Positions 46,609 through 55,852 of a stretch of 64,000 nt of DNA are shown in pieces. Both the position numbers and the translations under genes were made by a program. Origin of the DNA: Marinicauda salina (GTDB taxonomy: Bacteria; Pseudomonadota; Alphaproteobacteria; Caulobacterales; Maricaulaceae); the NCBI RefSeq assembly GCF_003122085.1, contig NZ_QEXV01000006.1, forward strand, positions 1 through 64,000. The letters are read 5' to 3'. Numbering within the stretch: position 1 is the first letter of the stretch; every line of letters starts with the position of its first letter. Under the pieces are notes generated by a model that did not search any database, had not been told where the DNA came from, and saw only the letters and a program-made list of their open reading frames with translations.

Positions 46609-46929
46609 TTAGCGTCGCAGCACGAGGCGCTTGGCGAGCGCGAGCACCGGAATGACGACGAGATAGCCCGCCAGCAGGCTCGCCGTCGTGCGCCAGAAGC
46701 CGGCTTCGAGCAGCGGCGGCAGGCGGAACGCCGCCTCGCCGGCGATCGCCGGCGCAAAGACGTCGATGGCGATGTGCGCCGCCGTCGCGCCGAGCACGAA
46801 AACGGGCAGGCGCCGCCAGTTCGGCAGCAGCAGCGCGGCGGCCGCCGCGATCAGCAGGCCCTGTACGGCGTTCACTTCGTCGAAGCCCCGCCGGAGAAAT
46901 TCGAGAACCGGTTCGACCGCGTCCATCAT
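46609..46929 (-). CDS. Small membrane protein, paralogue B
   Basis: A 106-residue protein with hydrophobic segments at about 22-36, 43-60 and 82-100. Its C-terminal half shows HIAIDVFAP, FRLPPLLEAGFW and YLVVIPVLALAKRLV, lining up with the protein encoded at 46113 (H-x3-D-x3-P, then PP, then W, then YLV...KR). A G7 tract lies just before the start codons (ATGATG). Function is unknown. GC is normal for the window. Confidence 0.65.
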   Translation of the reverse strand: MMDAVEPVLEFLRRGFDEVNAVQGLLIAAAAALLLPNWRRLPVFVLGATAAHIAIDVFAPAIAGEAAFRLPPLLEAGFWRTTASLLAGYLVVIPVLALAKRLVLRR

Positions 46930-47003
46930 CGCCCCCCCGATGCGCGCGTGAGCGCCCAGCATCGTCGAGGCGCGCGGGGCTTGGCAAGCCCGGCGCGGGC
47001 GAT

Positions 47004-47588
47004 TCAGCGCCCGGCGCGGCCGAGCGCGGCGGTCTTTTCCAGCATGCGGGCGCGCCGCTCCGGCCCGCTCTCGACCAGGCCGAAGATCGTGTCGCGCACA
47101 GGCTTGAAGCCGGCGATGCCGAAGATTCCCTTCTCCAGGCCCTTGAGCGAATGGCCTCCGAAGAAAAGACGATAGGCGAAGCCGGGCATGCCCATCGTAA
47201 CGATGATGCGCGCCGACTTGCCCTTCATCTTCTTGGCCGGCCAGCTCGATTCCGAGACGCCGGGCCCGATGAAGAAGCCGTCGCGGGCGACCTGCTCGAG
47301 AAAGGCCTTGAGCCTGGCGGGCATGGTTCCGAGCCAGAGCGGGTAGATCAGCACGACGTGATCGGCCGCCGCGATCTTCTCGCGCTCGGCGGTGATCGCA
47401 TCGTCGGGCGGCGTCTCCAGCTCTTTCGGGTGAACGAGGAACTCGAGATCGACCGCGCCCACGTCGATCCGGCGGACCGTGTGCCCGGCCTCGCGGGCGG
47501 CGTTCTCGTAGGCGTCGGCTAGCGCGAAGCAGAACCGCTCCGGCGCCGGATCGGGATGGCCGTTGATGACGCAGATGGAGCAGGACAT
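47004..47588 (-). CDS. NAD(P)H:quinone oxidoreductase, flavodoxin-2 fold
   Basis: The 194-residue protein belongs to the Flavodoxin_2/KefF-MdaB group. The FMN phosphate loop region is CVINGHPDPAPERFCFALAD, then VVLIYPLWLGTMPARLKAFLEQV (the YPLWxxxxPAxLK signature), and GMPGFAYRLFFGGHSLKG. It probably reduces quinones by two electrons at the membrane. No partner potassium channel gene is near. A 222-base gap upstream (47589-47810) shows no gene. Confidence 0.88.
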   Translation of the reverse strand: MSCSICVINGHPDPAPERFCFALADAYENAAREAGHTVRRIDVGAVDLEFLVHPKELETPPDDAITAEREKIAAADHVVLIYPLWLGTMPARLKAFLEQVARDGFFIGPGVSESSWPAKKMKGKSARIIVTMGMPGFAYRLFFGGHSLKGLEKGIFGIAGFKPVRDTIFGLVESGPERRARMLEKTAALGRAGR

Positions 47589-47810
47589 GAGGGGCTCTCC
47601 GGGGCGGACGTCCCGAGACTACCATGAAGCCCGGCGCGCGGAGAGCGCTATCGGGGCAGCCGGGCGCGGCCGAGCCGCATTCGGACCATCAGGCCCGCGC
47701 GAAGAACAGAACGGGGTGTCAGCGCCGAGGGCTGCATGGCGGGCCGGCCGCCTCACGCGTGCGGCGAACCCCAGCAAGGTGCCGGGTGGCTCATCCCGAG
47801 GCGCAGCCGA

Positions 47811-48347
47811 TCAGCCTCGCCGGCGACGGCCCAGCAGCCAGCCGAGCGTTCCGAAGACGAGCCCGCTCAGCACGACCAGCAGGACGCCGCCCGTCCAGAA
47901 CATCGACCGCGGGAGGCCGGCGTAGCGCCTGACGACCCGCCACTCGCCGCCTTGCTGTTCCCAGATATCGATGACCAGCGAACGCGTCGGGGTCGGCGGC
48001 AGCGGCGGCCGCCAGGGACTCTTGTAGGCGTAGCTCGAGACCATCACGGCCACGTCGTCGTGAACGGTCACGTGCGGCCGCCTGAACCCGTGATGGACCC
48101 AGTCGCTCGAAGTGGCGTTCTCGATCCACTCCGCGCGCGGCACGCGGGCGTTCGGTCCGCCGAGAATCTGGAGCGCATATTCCTCCGCCATCACCGCGTC
48201 GAGCGTGTCGGCGTCCTTGGCCTCCATCGCCTCCATCCAGGCGTCGGCGCGCGCCCGAATCGCGGACTCCTCGGTCGGCTGGTCGGCGTGCGCGCTGCTC
48301 AGGCAGGCGAGCGCGCAGGCCGCCAGCATCGTCCTCATCCGGCCCAT
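47811..48347 (-). CDS. NTF2-like (DUF4440) exported protein with C-terminal membrane anchor
   Basis: A 178-residue protein with a signal peptide (MLAACALACLSSAHA), an NTF2/SnoaL-like fold (about 25-135, ARADAWMEAMEAKDADTLDAV and VTVHDDVAVMVSSYAY), and a C-terminal transmembrane helix (about 150-172) with a GRRRR end. This is a periplasmic domain tethered to the inner membrane by its tail. DUF4440 proteins bind small ligands or act as simple enzymes; the role here is unknown. Confidence 0.75.
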   Translation of the reverse strand: MGRMRTMLAACALACLSSAHADQPTEESAIRARADAWMEAMEAKDADTLDAVMAEEYALQILGGPNARVPRAEWIENATSSDWVHHGFRRPHVTVHDDVAVMVSSYAYKSPWRPPLPPTPTRSLVIDIWEQQGGEWRVVRRYAGLPRSMFWTGGVLLVVLSGLVFGTLGWLLGRRRRG

Positions 48348-48370
48348 GCGATAATCCTCCCCAGCCTACG

Positions 48371-48384
48371 CCCGCACGTGCGGG
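48371..48384. other. Perfect 14-bp palindrome
   Basis: cccgcacgtgcggg lies in the 104-base gap between the liuB stop and the DUF4440 start, both on the minus strand. It could be a hairpin ending liuB (no T-run follows) or an operator before the DUF4440 gene. Confidence 0.45.
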
Positions 48385-48451
48385 CGCGACACGCAGAGGT
48401 TAACATCCCGACCGCATCGGAAACCAGCGCCCCCGGCGAAAGCCGACGGAC

Positions 48452-50059
48452 CTACATCCGGAACACGCCGAACTTCGTCTCCTCGATCGGCGCGTTGAGA
48501 CACGCCGACAGGGCCAGCGCGACGACGCGGCGGGTGTCCTCGGGCGCGATGACGCCGTCGTCCCACAGCCGCGCGGTCGAGTAGTAGGGCGAGCCCTCGG
48601 TCTCGTACTTTTCCCGGATCGGGGCCTTGAAGGCTTCCTCGTCGGCCTCGGGCCAGTCCTCGCCGCGCGCCTCCATGCCGTCGCGCTTGACGGTGGCCAG
48701 CACGCTGGCGGCCTGCTCGCCGCCCATCACGGAAATCCGCGCATTGGGCCACATGAACAGGAAGCGCGGCCCGAAGGCGCGCCCGCACATGCCGTAATTG
48801 CCCGCCCCGTAGGAGCCCCCGATGATCACCGTGATCTTCGGCACCTTCGCGCACGACACCGCCGTGACCAGCTTGGCGCCGTCCTTGGCGATGCCGCCGG
48901 CCTCGTATTTCGAGCCGACCATGAAGCCGGTGATGTTCTGCAGGAAAAGCAGCGGGATCCCGCGCTGGCTGCACAGCTCGATGAAGTGCGCGCCCTTGAG
49001 CGCGCTTTCGGAAAACAGCACCCCGTTATTGGCGACGATGCCCACGGGCATGCCGTAGAGATGGGCGAAGCCGCACACCAGCGTTTCGCCGTAAAGCTGC
49101 TTGAACTCGTCGAATTCCGAGTTGTCCACAAGCCGGGCGATGATCTCGCGCACATCGTAGGGGCTGCGCGTGTCCTCGGGGATCACGCCCCCGATCGTGT
49201 CGGGATCGACGGCCGGTTCGCGCGGCTCGACGCAATCGAGCTCGACGCGCTTGCGGGTGTTGAGATTGGCGACGACGCGCCGGACTGTCTGCAGGGCGTG
49301 GTCGTCATTGGCGGCGTAATGGTCGACGACGCCGGACTCGCGGGCGTGGACGTCGGCACCGCCGAGATCCTCCGCCGAGATCACCTCGCCGGTGGCGGCC
49401 TTCACCAGCGGCGGGCCGCCGAGGAAGATCGTGCCCTGCTTTCTCACGATCACGGTCTCGTCGGACATCGCCGGCACGTAGGCGCCGCCGGCCGTGCACG
49501 AGCCCATCACCGAGGCGATCTGCGGGATTCCCTCCGAGGACAGCGTGGCCTGATTGTAGAAGATGCGGCCGAAATGGTCCCGGTCGGGAAAGACCTCGGC
49601 CTGGTGGGGCAAGTTCGCCCCGCCGGAATCGACGAGATAGACGCAGGGCAGCTTGTTCTCGCGGGCGATCTCCTGGGCGCGGAGATGCTTCTTGACCGTC
49701 ATCGGGTAGTAGGTGCCGCCCTTCACCGTGGCGTCGTTGCACACGATCATGACTTCGCGGCCCGAGACCCGGCCGACGCCGGTGATCATGCCCGCGCCGT
49801 GGACGTCGCCCTCGTACATCTCGTTCGCCGCCAGAGGCGACAGCTCGAGAAAGGCCGAACCCGGATCGAGCAGGCGCTGCACGCGCTCGCGCGGCAACAG
49901 CTTGCCGCGATCGAGATGCTTCTTGCGCGCACGCTCCGAACCGCCCTGCGCGGCGGTCTCGGTCTTCTCGCGGAGCTCGTCGACGAGTTCGCCCATGCGC
50001 CGGGCGTTCGCCACGAAGGCGTCGGACTCGGGGTCGAGCGCGGTGGTGAGCTGTCTCAT
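48452..50059 (-). CDS. liuB: Methylcrotonyl-CoA carboxylase carboxyltransferase beta subunit
   Basis: The 535-residue carboxyltransferase moves CO2 from biotin to 3-methylcrotonyl-CoA. It shows [21 protein letters not shown] near 50, [36 protein letters not shown] and [20 protein letters not shown], all features of MCC-beta rather than PCC-beta (for instance the [11 protein letters not shown] stretch). ATG 50059 gives the correct N-terminus [15 protein letters not shown]. Its alpha partner is at 41182. It is convergent with nothing; it is the lead gene after a 132-base divergent gap to DUF5694. Confidence 0.95.
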   Translation of the reverse strand: MRQLTTALDPESDAFVANARRMGELVDELREKTETAAQGGSERARKKHLDRGKLLPRERVQRLLDPGSAFLELSPLAANEMYEGDVHGAGMITGVGRVSGREVMIVCNDATVKGGTYYPMTVKKHLRAQEIARENKLPCVYLVDSGGANLPHQAEVFPDRDHFGRIFYNQATLSSEGIPQIASVMGSCTAGGAYVPAMSDETVIVRKQGTIFLGGPPLVKAATGEVISAEDLGGADVHARESGVVDHYAANDDHALQTVRRVVANLNTRKRVELDCVEPREPAVDPDTIGGVIPEDTRSPYDVREIIARLVDNSEFDEFKQLYGETLVCGFAHLYGMPVGIVANNGVLFSESALKGAHFIELCSQRGIPLLFLQNITGFMVGSKYEAGGIAKDGAKLVTAVSCAKVPKITVIIGGSYGAGNYGMCGRAFGPRFLFMWPNARISVMGGEQAASVLATVKRDGMEARGEDWPEADEEAFKAPIREKYETEGSPYYSTARLWDDGVIAPEDTRRVVALALSACLNAPIEETKFGVFRM

Positions 50060-50191
50060 GGGCGGGTTCCGGTGACGGGCGGGGACGTGCTGATTAACCC
50101 GGCGGGACTTGCGCGCGCAACGCTCCTGCATCCGAATACAGGCCTTCGGGCATCAACGGTCTGAACGATCGAAGCCGAAACGGAGCCTACC

Positions 50192-50992
50192 ATGTCCAGA
50201 TTGAACGCCGCGCTGGCGGCCCTCGCCCTCCTCGCGCCGGCCGCCGCCGCGCAGGAGACCGACTCCTTCGCCGAGGTGATGGTGCTGGGCACCTTCCACT
50301 TCACCGGCGGCGGATCCGATTACGTCAACGCCGAGGTCGACGATTTCCTGTCGCCGACGCGCCAGGCCCAGATCGAGGAGACGGTGGAACGCATCGCGGC
50401 CTGGGCCCCGACCAAGATCATGATCGAGCTCTCCCCGGAGCACGAGGCCGACTTCAACGCGAGCTACCAGGCCTATCTCGACGGCGAACACGAGATGACG
50501 GTGAACGAGCGCCAGCAGCTCGGCATGCGTCTGGCCGCCCGCCTGGGCCATGACCGGCTCTACGCGATCGACTACCGCAGCAGCATGGATTTCGACGCCA
50601 TGATGGGCGCGGCCCAGAACGCCGGCCAGGACCGGCTGATCGCCGACTTCCAGGCCGCCACCGCCGAGATCGAGGCGTTCATCGCCGAGACCGAGGATCT
50701 CGAGGTGCCGGAGCGGCTGATCGCGATGAACCGGCCCGAGATGGGCGAGCTGCACGACCTCTACATGACGCTCGCCCAGATGGGGACGACCGAGGCGCCC
50801 GAGGGCGCCCATCAGATGGCCGATTGGTGGGGCCGCAACATGGTCATCTTCGCGCGCGCCGCCCAGCACGCCGAGGAAGGCGACCGCGTCCTGATCATCT
50901 TCGGTTCGGGACACAAATTCCTGCTCGAGCAGTATTTCGACCAGGCTCGCGAGTTCGAGATCGTCGATCCGATCCCGTATCTCGAGGAGTAA
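50192..50992 (+). CDS. DUF5694 exported protein
   Basis: A 266-residue protein with a signal peptide (ALAALALLAPAAAAQ, cut near 20). The mature part has VMVLGTFHFTGGGSDYVN, TKIMIELSPEHEADF and IIFGSGHKFLLEQYF, the TraB/ChaN-like spacing of a GxFHF, a conserved Glu and a C-terminal GSGH. Related folds bind metal and may hydrolyse peptides or esters, but DUF5694 has no assigned function. Divergent from liuB and followed 71 bases later by a crotonase gene. Confidence 0.85.
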   Translation: MSRLNAALAALALLAPAAAAQETDSFAEVMVLGTFHFTGGGSDYVNAEVDDFLSPTRQAQIEETVERIAAWAPTKIMIELSPEHEADFNASYQAYLDGEHEMTVNERQQLGMRLAARLGHDRLYAIDYRSSMDFDAMMGAAQNAGQDRLIADFQAATAEIEAFIAETEDLEVPERLIAMNRPEMGELHDLYMTLAQMGTTEAPEGAHQMADWWGRNMVIFARAAQHAEEGDRVLIIFGSGHKFLLEQYFDQAREFEIVDPIPYLEE

Positions 50993-51063
50993 CGACTTGA
51001 AGCGCGCCGCCGCTCGCGGGACAGTCCTCCAAGGCTGACCCCGCGGGCGGAAAGGCGCGTCCA

Positions 51064-51900
51064 ATGTCCCGATACGAGAGCTTCCGACTGTCGGCGGGCG
51101 GGCCGATCGCCCGCCTCACCCTGAACCGCCCGGACAAGCGCAACGCAATGAACCGCGCCTTCTGGCGCGAGCTGCCCCGGGCGGTTCAGGCGCTGTCCGA
51201 CGCCGGCGAGACCCGCGTGCTGATCCTCGACGCCGAGGGCCCGGTCTTCACCGCGGGCATGGACGTTTCCGTGTTCGCCGATCCCGAGGCGCTCGGCACG
51301 GAGACCGCGCCGCGCCGCGAGGCCTTCATGACCGCCGCGCTGGCGCTGCAGGACGCCTTCACCGCCTTCGAACGGGCGCGCTTTCCCGTTATCGCCGCCA
51401 TGCAGGGACCCTGCGTCGGCGGCGGGGTGGACATGATCGCGGCGTGCGATCTGCGCTATGCGACGCAGGCGGCGTGGCTGAGGATCGAGGAGACCAATAT
51501 CGGCATGTTCGCCGATGTCGGCACGCTGCAGCGCCTGCCCAAGCTGATCCCCGAAGGCGTGGCGCGCGAATTGGCCTACACCGGCGAGACGCTGTCGCCC
51601 GAGCGCGCCGAAAAGCTCGGCCTGCTCAACGCCGTGCTGGAGGACGAAGACGCGCTGCGCGACCATGTCGACGCCGTCGCCCGGCGCATCGCCTCGCGGC
51701 CGCCTCTGGCGGTTTCCGGGACCAAGCGCTCCTTCCTCTACGCGCGCGACCACGCCGTCGCCGACAGCCTGGAGCACGCCATGACGCTGCAGGCGAGCCT
51801 GTGGAATCCCGACGATATCCGCGAGGCGATGACCGCCCGCGGCGAGGATCGCGACGGCGAGTACGCGCCGCTGGCGCCCGTCAAGCGAATGACGGACTGA
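51064..51900 (+). CDS. Crotonase, delta3,5-delta2,4-dienoyl-CoA isomerase-like
   Basis: The 278-residue enoyl-CoA hydratase superfamily protein has LNRPDKRNAMNRAFWRELP, the oxyanion-hole region GPCVGGGVDMIAACDLRYA, and IEETNIGMFADVGTLQRLPK. The ADVGTLQRLPK stretch, with its acidic catalytic Asp, is the hallmark of ECH1-type dienoyl-CoA isomerases used for unsaturated fatty acid beta-oxidation. It forms a short operon with the GFA gene three bases downstream. Confidence 0.87.
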   Translation: MSRYESFRLSAGGPIARLTLNRPDKRNAMNRAFWRELPRAVQALSDAGETRVLILDAEGPVFTAGMDVSVFADPEALGTETAPRREAFMTAALALQDAFTAFERARFPVIAAMQGPCVGGGVDMIAACDLRYATQAAWLRIEETNIGMFADVGTLQRLPKLIPEGVARELAYTGETLSPERAEKLGLLNAVLEDEDALRDHVDAVARRIASRPPLAVSGTKRSFLYARDHAVADSLEHAMTLQASLWNPDDIREAMTARGEDRDGEYAPLAPVKRMTD

Positions 51901-51903
51901 GCC

Positions 51904-52263
51904 ATGCTCGTCGGGAGCTGCGCCTGCGGAGCGGTGTCCTGGACGCTGCGCGCGCCGCCGGACTGGCTGACCCGGTGCACCTGCTCCTACTGCCGGCGCG
52001 CCGGCGCGCTGTGGGCGCACGCCGACAGCGCCGACGTCGCGACCGATTACGCGCCGGATGCGGTCGTCCGATACGCGCGCGGCGACCGCACCCTCGCCTT
52101 CGTCAGCTGCGCGCGCTGCGGGTGCACCACCCACTGGGAGAGCCTCGAGCCGGCCGATCATCCGCGCATGGCCGTGAACGCGCTGATGGCCGAGCCCGAC
52201 GCGATCGCCGGGCTCCGCATACGCACCTTCGACGGCGCCGAGAGCTGGAGCTTTCTTGACTGA
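51904..52263 (+). CDS. GFA/CENP-V family zinc protein
   Basis: The 119-residue protein has the GFA fold with GSCACGAVSW, CTCSYCRRAG and CARCGC, giving the seven cysteines that bind two zinc ions in glutathione-dependent formaldehyde-activating-type proteins. It is shorter than true GFA enzymes and the specific activity is not known. It follows the isomerase-like gene with a 3-base gap. Confidence 0.87.
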   Translation: MLVGSCACGAVSWTLRAPPDWLTRCTCSYCRRAGALWAHADSADVATDYAPDAVVRYARGDRTLAFVSCARCGCTTHWESLEPADHPRMAVNALMAEPDAIAGLRIRTFDGAESWSFLD

Positions 52264-52350
52264 GACGGACGGCTGGCCTCACCCTTCGAAATTGTGGCGG
52301 CGCGGCCGAGGCGCGCGCATGACGGTCTCGACGAAGGCTCTCGTCCCGAC

Positions 52351-54099
52351 ATGGTGTTCGATCTAGGCCTCTCCCGCCTGCCCTTCCTCAACCGAATCGA
52401 GAAGGCGACGATCAAGGCCGTCGAGCACGAGGTCGAGTGGTTCTGCCTGCCCGCGGGCCGGACGCTGTTCGAGGCCGGCGAGCCCGCCGACGCCTTCTAT
52501 CTCGTCCGTTCCGGCGCGCTCGCGGCCTTCCGCACCGGCGCCGACGGCCGGCCGGAGCTCGTCGGCCATATCCGACAGGGCGAACCGATCGGCGAGATGG
52601 CGCTGGTCGAGGACCGGCCGCATTCGGCCAGCGTCTACGCGCTGCGCGACTCGGAACTCGTGCGCCTGCCCAAGGCGACCTTCCAGCGCCTGACGCGCCA
52701 GCATTCCTCGCTGATGCGCGAGCTGGCGCGGATGATGCTCTACCGGCTCAGGGGCCATCAGCTGCGCCGTGGCTCGGAGCCGAAGGTCTTCGCCTGCATC
52801 GCCACCAGCCCGACGATCGACATGGCGGTGCGCGCCGAGGCGATGCAGAAGGCGCTGGCCAAGCTCGGCAAGACCTCCGTCGTCGCCGGCGAGGAGTGCG
52901 CCGACTGGCCCGGTCCGCGGCTGGACGAGCTCGAGGCCGAGCATGACGTCGTCTTCCTGTGTGCGAAGATGGCCGACGCCAACTGGGCGCGCCGGGCGAT
53001 GGGCCGGGCCGACCGGATCTGGCTTCTGGCTCGCGCCGACGCCCACCCCTCGCGGCCGCTCATGCCCGAGGACCCGTCCCCGGCGGCGAAGCTCAAGCTG
53101 ATCGACGTCGTCATGGTCCATCACGGCGGCGACCGTCCCGGCGCGCCCTCAGGCGACTGGGTCGCCGCGGCCGATGCGGCGCGCTGCTTTCATCTCCGCC
53201 AGAACAATGAGGCCGATGTCGACCATCTCGCCCGCACCGCGGCGGGCATGTCGGTCGGGCTGGTGCTGTCGGGCGGCGGCAGCCGCGCCTACGCCCATCT
53301 CGGCGCGGTGCGCGCCTTCATGGATCACGGCGTCGTCTTCGACTTTCTCGGGGGCGCCTCGATGGGCGGCATCGTCGCGGCCGGCATCGCGATGGGCTGG
53401 GACCAGAACGAACTCGAGGATCGTCTGCGCGACGCCTTCGTCGAATCCAGCCCGCTCAATGACTGGACCCTGCCGGTCATCTCGATGGCACAGGGCAAGA
53501 AGGTCAATCGCCGCCTCGCCCGGCATTTCGGCGATGTCGAGATCCCCGACCTCAACCGCCCCTTCTTCTGCGTGTCGTCGAATCTGAAGGACGGCTCGAC
53601 GCGCGTGCACCGCACCGGCCGGCTGCGCGACGCGCTGCGCGCCTCGATCGCCATTCCCGGCCTGCTGCCGCCGGTCATCGAGGGCGACGACGTGCTCGTC
53701 GACGGCGCGGTGTTCACCAATTTCCCCGCCAACGAGATGCGCGCCATGCATCGCGGCTTCAATGTCGGCTGCGACGTCACGCGCAATATCGGCCTGACGC
53801 CGTCGGACTTCGTCGACCCGCCGGGCTTCTTCGGCTGGGTGATGAAGCACGGCCTGGCCGACCCCCCGCCGATCGCCTCGCTGCTCATGCGAACCGCGAC
53901 GGTGGGCACGCTGCAGCAGCACGAGGAGACGCGCGACGCCGTGGACATGCTCGTCCTGCCCGAACTCGATCTCGATCTCAGGGAATGGCGGCGCTTCGAC
54001 GAGGCCGTCGAGGCCGGCTACGAGGCCGCGACACAGCTGCTCAAGACCGCCGACCCCGACACGCTGGCCCGCCTGAAGCCGAGCGCGCCGGAGTCCTAG
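52351..54099 (+). CDS. Patatin-like phospholipase with cyclic-nucleotide-binding domain (NTE type)
   Basis: The 582-residue protein joins an N-terminal cNMP-binding domain (about 18-135; GEPIGEMALVEDRPHSASVYA is its phosphate-binding cassette region) to a linker and a patatin domain. The patatin motifs are all there: oxyanion LSGGGSRAYAHLG, nucleophile GGASMGG (GxSxG), and catalytic DGA in LVDGAVFTNFP. It resembles neuropathy-target-esterase-like lysophospholipases (RssA/YlbK-plus-cNMP). ATG 52351 is used. The stop shares CTAG with the opposite-strand gene. Confidence 0.93.
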   Translation: MVFDLGLSRLPFLNRIEKATIKAVEHEVEWFCLPAGRTLFEAGEPADAFYLVRSGALAAFRTGADGRPELVGHIRQGEPIGEMALVEDRPHSASVYALRDSELVRLPKATFQRLTRQHSSLMRELARMMLYRLRGHQLRRGSEPKVFACIATSPTIDMAVRAEAMQKALAKLGKTSVVAGEECADWPGPRLDELEAEHDVVFLCAKMADANWARRAMGRADRIWLLARADAHPSRPLMPEDPSPAAKLKLIDVVMVHHGGDRPGAPSGDWVAAADAARCFHLRQNNEADVDHLARTAAGMSVGLVLSGGGSRAYAHLGAVRAFMDHGVVFDFLGGASMGGIVAAGIAMGWDQNELEDRLRDAFVESSPLNDWTLPVISMAQGKKVNRRLARHFGDVEIPDLNRPFFCVSSNLKDGSTRVHRTGRLRDALRASIAIPGLLPPVIEGDDVLVDGAVFTNFPANEMRAMHRGFNVGCDVTRNIGLTPSDFVDPPGFFGWVMKHGLADPPPIASLLMRTATVGTLQQHEETRDAVDMLVLPELDLDLREWRRFDEAVEAGYEAATQLLKTADPDTLARLKPSAPES

Positions 54100-54863
54100 C
54101 GGTACTCCGGATTGGGGTGATCGAAGCGCTGGCCCTCGGCCCACAGCGTCGCCTGATTGCCGTGGGCGGGCATCCCGCCGGCGTCCTTCAGGAGCCGGGC
54201 CATGTGCATCAGGTTCCACGCCATGAAGGTCGCGTTGCGCTGGGTGAAGTCGTTCTCCGGCCCGCCGGAGCCCTCGTCGGCGTAGGACTTGCCGGGTCCG
54301 GCCTCGCCGATCCAGCCCGCGTCGGCCTGCGGCGGGATGGCGTAGCCGATGTGCTGGAGCGCGTAGAGCACGGTCATCGCGCAGTGCTTGATGCCGTCCT
54401 CGTTGCCGGTGACGACGCAGCCCCCGGTCTTGCCGTAGAAGATGTACTGGCCCTGCGCGTTGCGCTCGCCGGAATGGGCGTAGAGGCGCTCTATGAGGAC
54501 CCGGCAGACCGAACTCTCCTCGCCCAGCCAGATCGGCGTGCCGACGACGAGGATGTCGGCGGCGGCGACCTTCGGCCAGAGCTCGGGCCAGTCGTCCCGG
54601 TCCCAGCCGTGCTCGGTCATGTCGGGATAGACGCCGTTGGCGACGTGATGGTCGACCAAGCGGACATGCTCCACCGCGACGCCGTTCGTCTCCATGATCG
54701 CCGCGGGCACGCGCATCAGCGCGTCCGTATTCGAGGTCTCCGGCGAGCGCTTGAGCGTGGTGTTGATGAACAAGGCGCACAGATCGTCGTAACGCGCCTT
54801 TCGGTCGTCGGAAGCCATCGGTTCGCCCTCCTTCTCGCCGCGCCTGAACAGTCCCAGAACCAT
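54096..54863 (-). CDS. NAD(P)H-dependent FMN reductase family protein
   Basis: A 255-residue flavodoxin-like oxidoreductase: FINTTLKRSPETSNTDALM binds the FMN phosphate, ILVVGTPIWLGEESSVCRVLIERL holds the isoalloxazine side, and TGNEDGIKHCAMTVLYALQHIGY is the second flavin loop. It probably reduces quinones, azo compounds or flavin. An alternative start at MASDDRK (about 15 residues in) is possible. It converges on the patatin gene with overlapping stops. Confidence 0.85.
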   Translation of the reverse strand: MVLGLFRRGEKEGEPMASDDRKARYDDLCALFINTTLKRSPETSNTDALMRVPAAIMETNGVAVEHVRLVDHHVANGVYPDMTEHGWDRDDWPELWPKVAAADILVVGTPIWLGEESSVCRVLIERLYAHSGERNAQGQYIFYGKTGGCVVTGNEDGIKHCAMTVLYALQHIGYAIPPQADAGWIGEAGPGKSYADEGSGGPENDFTQRNATFMAWNLMHMARLLKDAGGMPAHGNQATLWAEGQRFDHPNPEYR

Positions 54864-54948
54864 GCGCTCGCTCTATCTCCGCCGTGCAACCCGGACAGGA
54901 TAGGCGCGGGCCCCGGCGGGACCAGCCCGCCCACGCGATCGTGACCGC

Positions 54949-55788
54949 TCAGGCCGCGCGGTCCCAGTCCGGCGCCCAGCTCGGGTCGATCAGGCGGCCG
55001 TCGTCGGAGCCGAGCGCGGCGATCCGCGCCATCTCCTCGTCCGTCAGTTCGAAGTCGAAGACGTCGAAATTGGACTCGATATGCTCGGGCTTGCCCGAGC
55101 GCGGGATGGCGACGACGTCGTCCTGCTGAACGAGCCAGCGCAGAGAGACCTGGATCGCGCTCTTGCCGTGGACCTTCGCAATGTCGGCGATGACGTCGGA
55201 CTTGTTCACCCCGCCCTGGGCGATCGGCGAATAGGCCGTCAGCGCCATGCCGTGGCGGCGCACGGCGTCGAGGACCGGACCCTGATCAATGAAGGGGTGA
55301 TACTCGACCTGGTTCGTCACCAGCGGCGCGTCCGAGATCGCGACCGCCTGGTCCAGCAGATCGACAGTGTAGTTCGACACGCCGATATGCCGCGTCAAAC
55401 CCTCGGCGCGCACGGCGTTGAGCGCGGCGATCATCTCCTCGAGCGGATGGTCGGGATTGGGCCAGTGCAGCAGCAGGAGATCGACCCGGTCGACCTTGAG
55501 CTTCTCCACGCTGCGCCGCGCCGAGCGCTCGAGATCGCCGGCGGCCATGTTGGCCATCCAGATCTTGGTGGTCAGGAAGATCTCCTCGCGCGGGACGTCG
55601 GATTGTTCGATCGCCTCGCCGACCTCTGGCTCGTTCTCATAGGCCTGCGCCGTGTCGATATGGCGATAGCCCGTCGCCAGCGCGTGCTTGACCGCGTCGA
55701 CGCAGTCCTCGCCGGTGATCTGCCAGGTGCCGAAGCCGAGCTTCGGGATCGTCGCGCCTTGGGCGGCGAGCGTGGGGACGTCGTTCAT
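54949..55788 (-). CDS. Aldo/keto reductase, 2,5-diketo-D-gluconate reductase-like
   Basis: The 279-residue NADPH-dependent reductase has the AKR tetrad Asp45-Tyr50-Lys75-His108 (HIDTAQAY, LTTKIW, LLLHWPN), the signature GFGTWQITGEDCVDAV, and the cofactor loop IPRSGKPEHIESNFDVFDF. It falls with DkgB-type enzymes that reduce 2,5-diketogluconate or methylglyoxal. It lies 64 bases downstream of liuA on the same strand, an odd partner for a leucine gene. Confidence 0.92.
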   Translation of the reverse strand: MNDVPTLAAQGATIPKLGFGTWQITGEDCVDAVKHALATGYRHIDTAQAYENEPEVGEAIEQSDVPREEIFLTTKIWMANMAAGDLERSARRSVEKLKVDRVDLLLLHWPNPDHPLEEMIAALNAVRAEGLTRHIGVSNYTVDLLDQAVAISDAPLVTNQVEYHPFIDQGPVLDAVRRHGMALTAYSPIAQGGVNKSDVIADIAKVHGKSAIQVSLRWLVQQDDVVAIPRSGKPEHIESNFDVFDFELTDEEMARIAALGSDDGRLIDPSWAPDWDRAA

Positions 55789-55852
55789 CGCGGGGTCTCC
55801 GGTGTTGCGTTCGTCGTTTCCAACGCACCAGCCGGCGGCCTGGATGCGTCGT

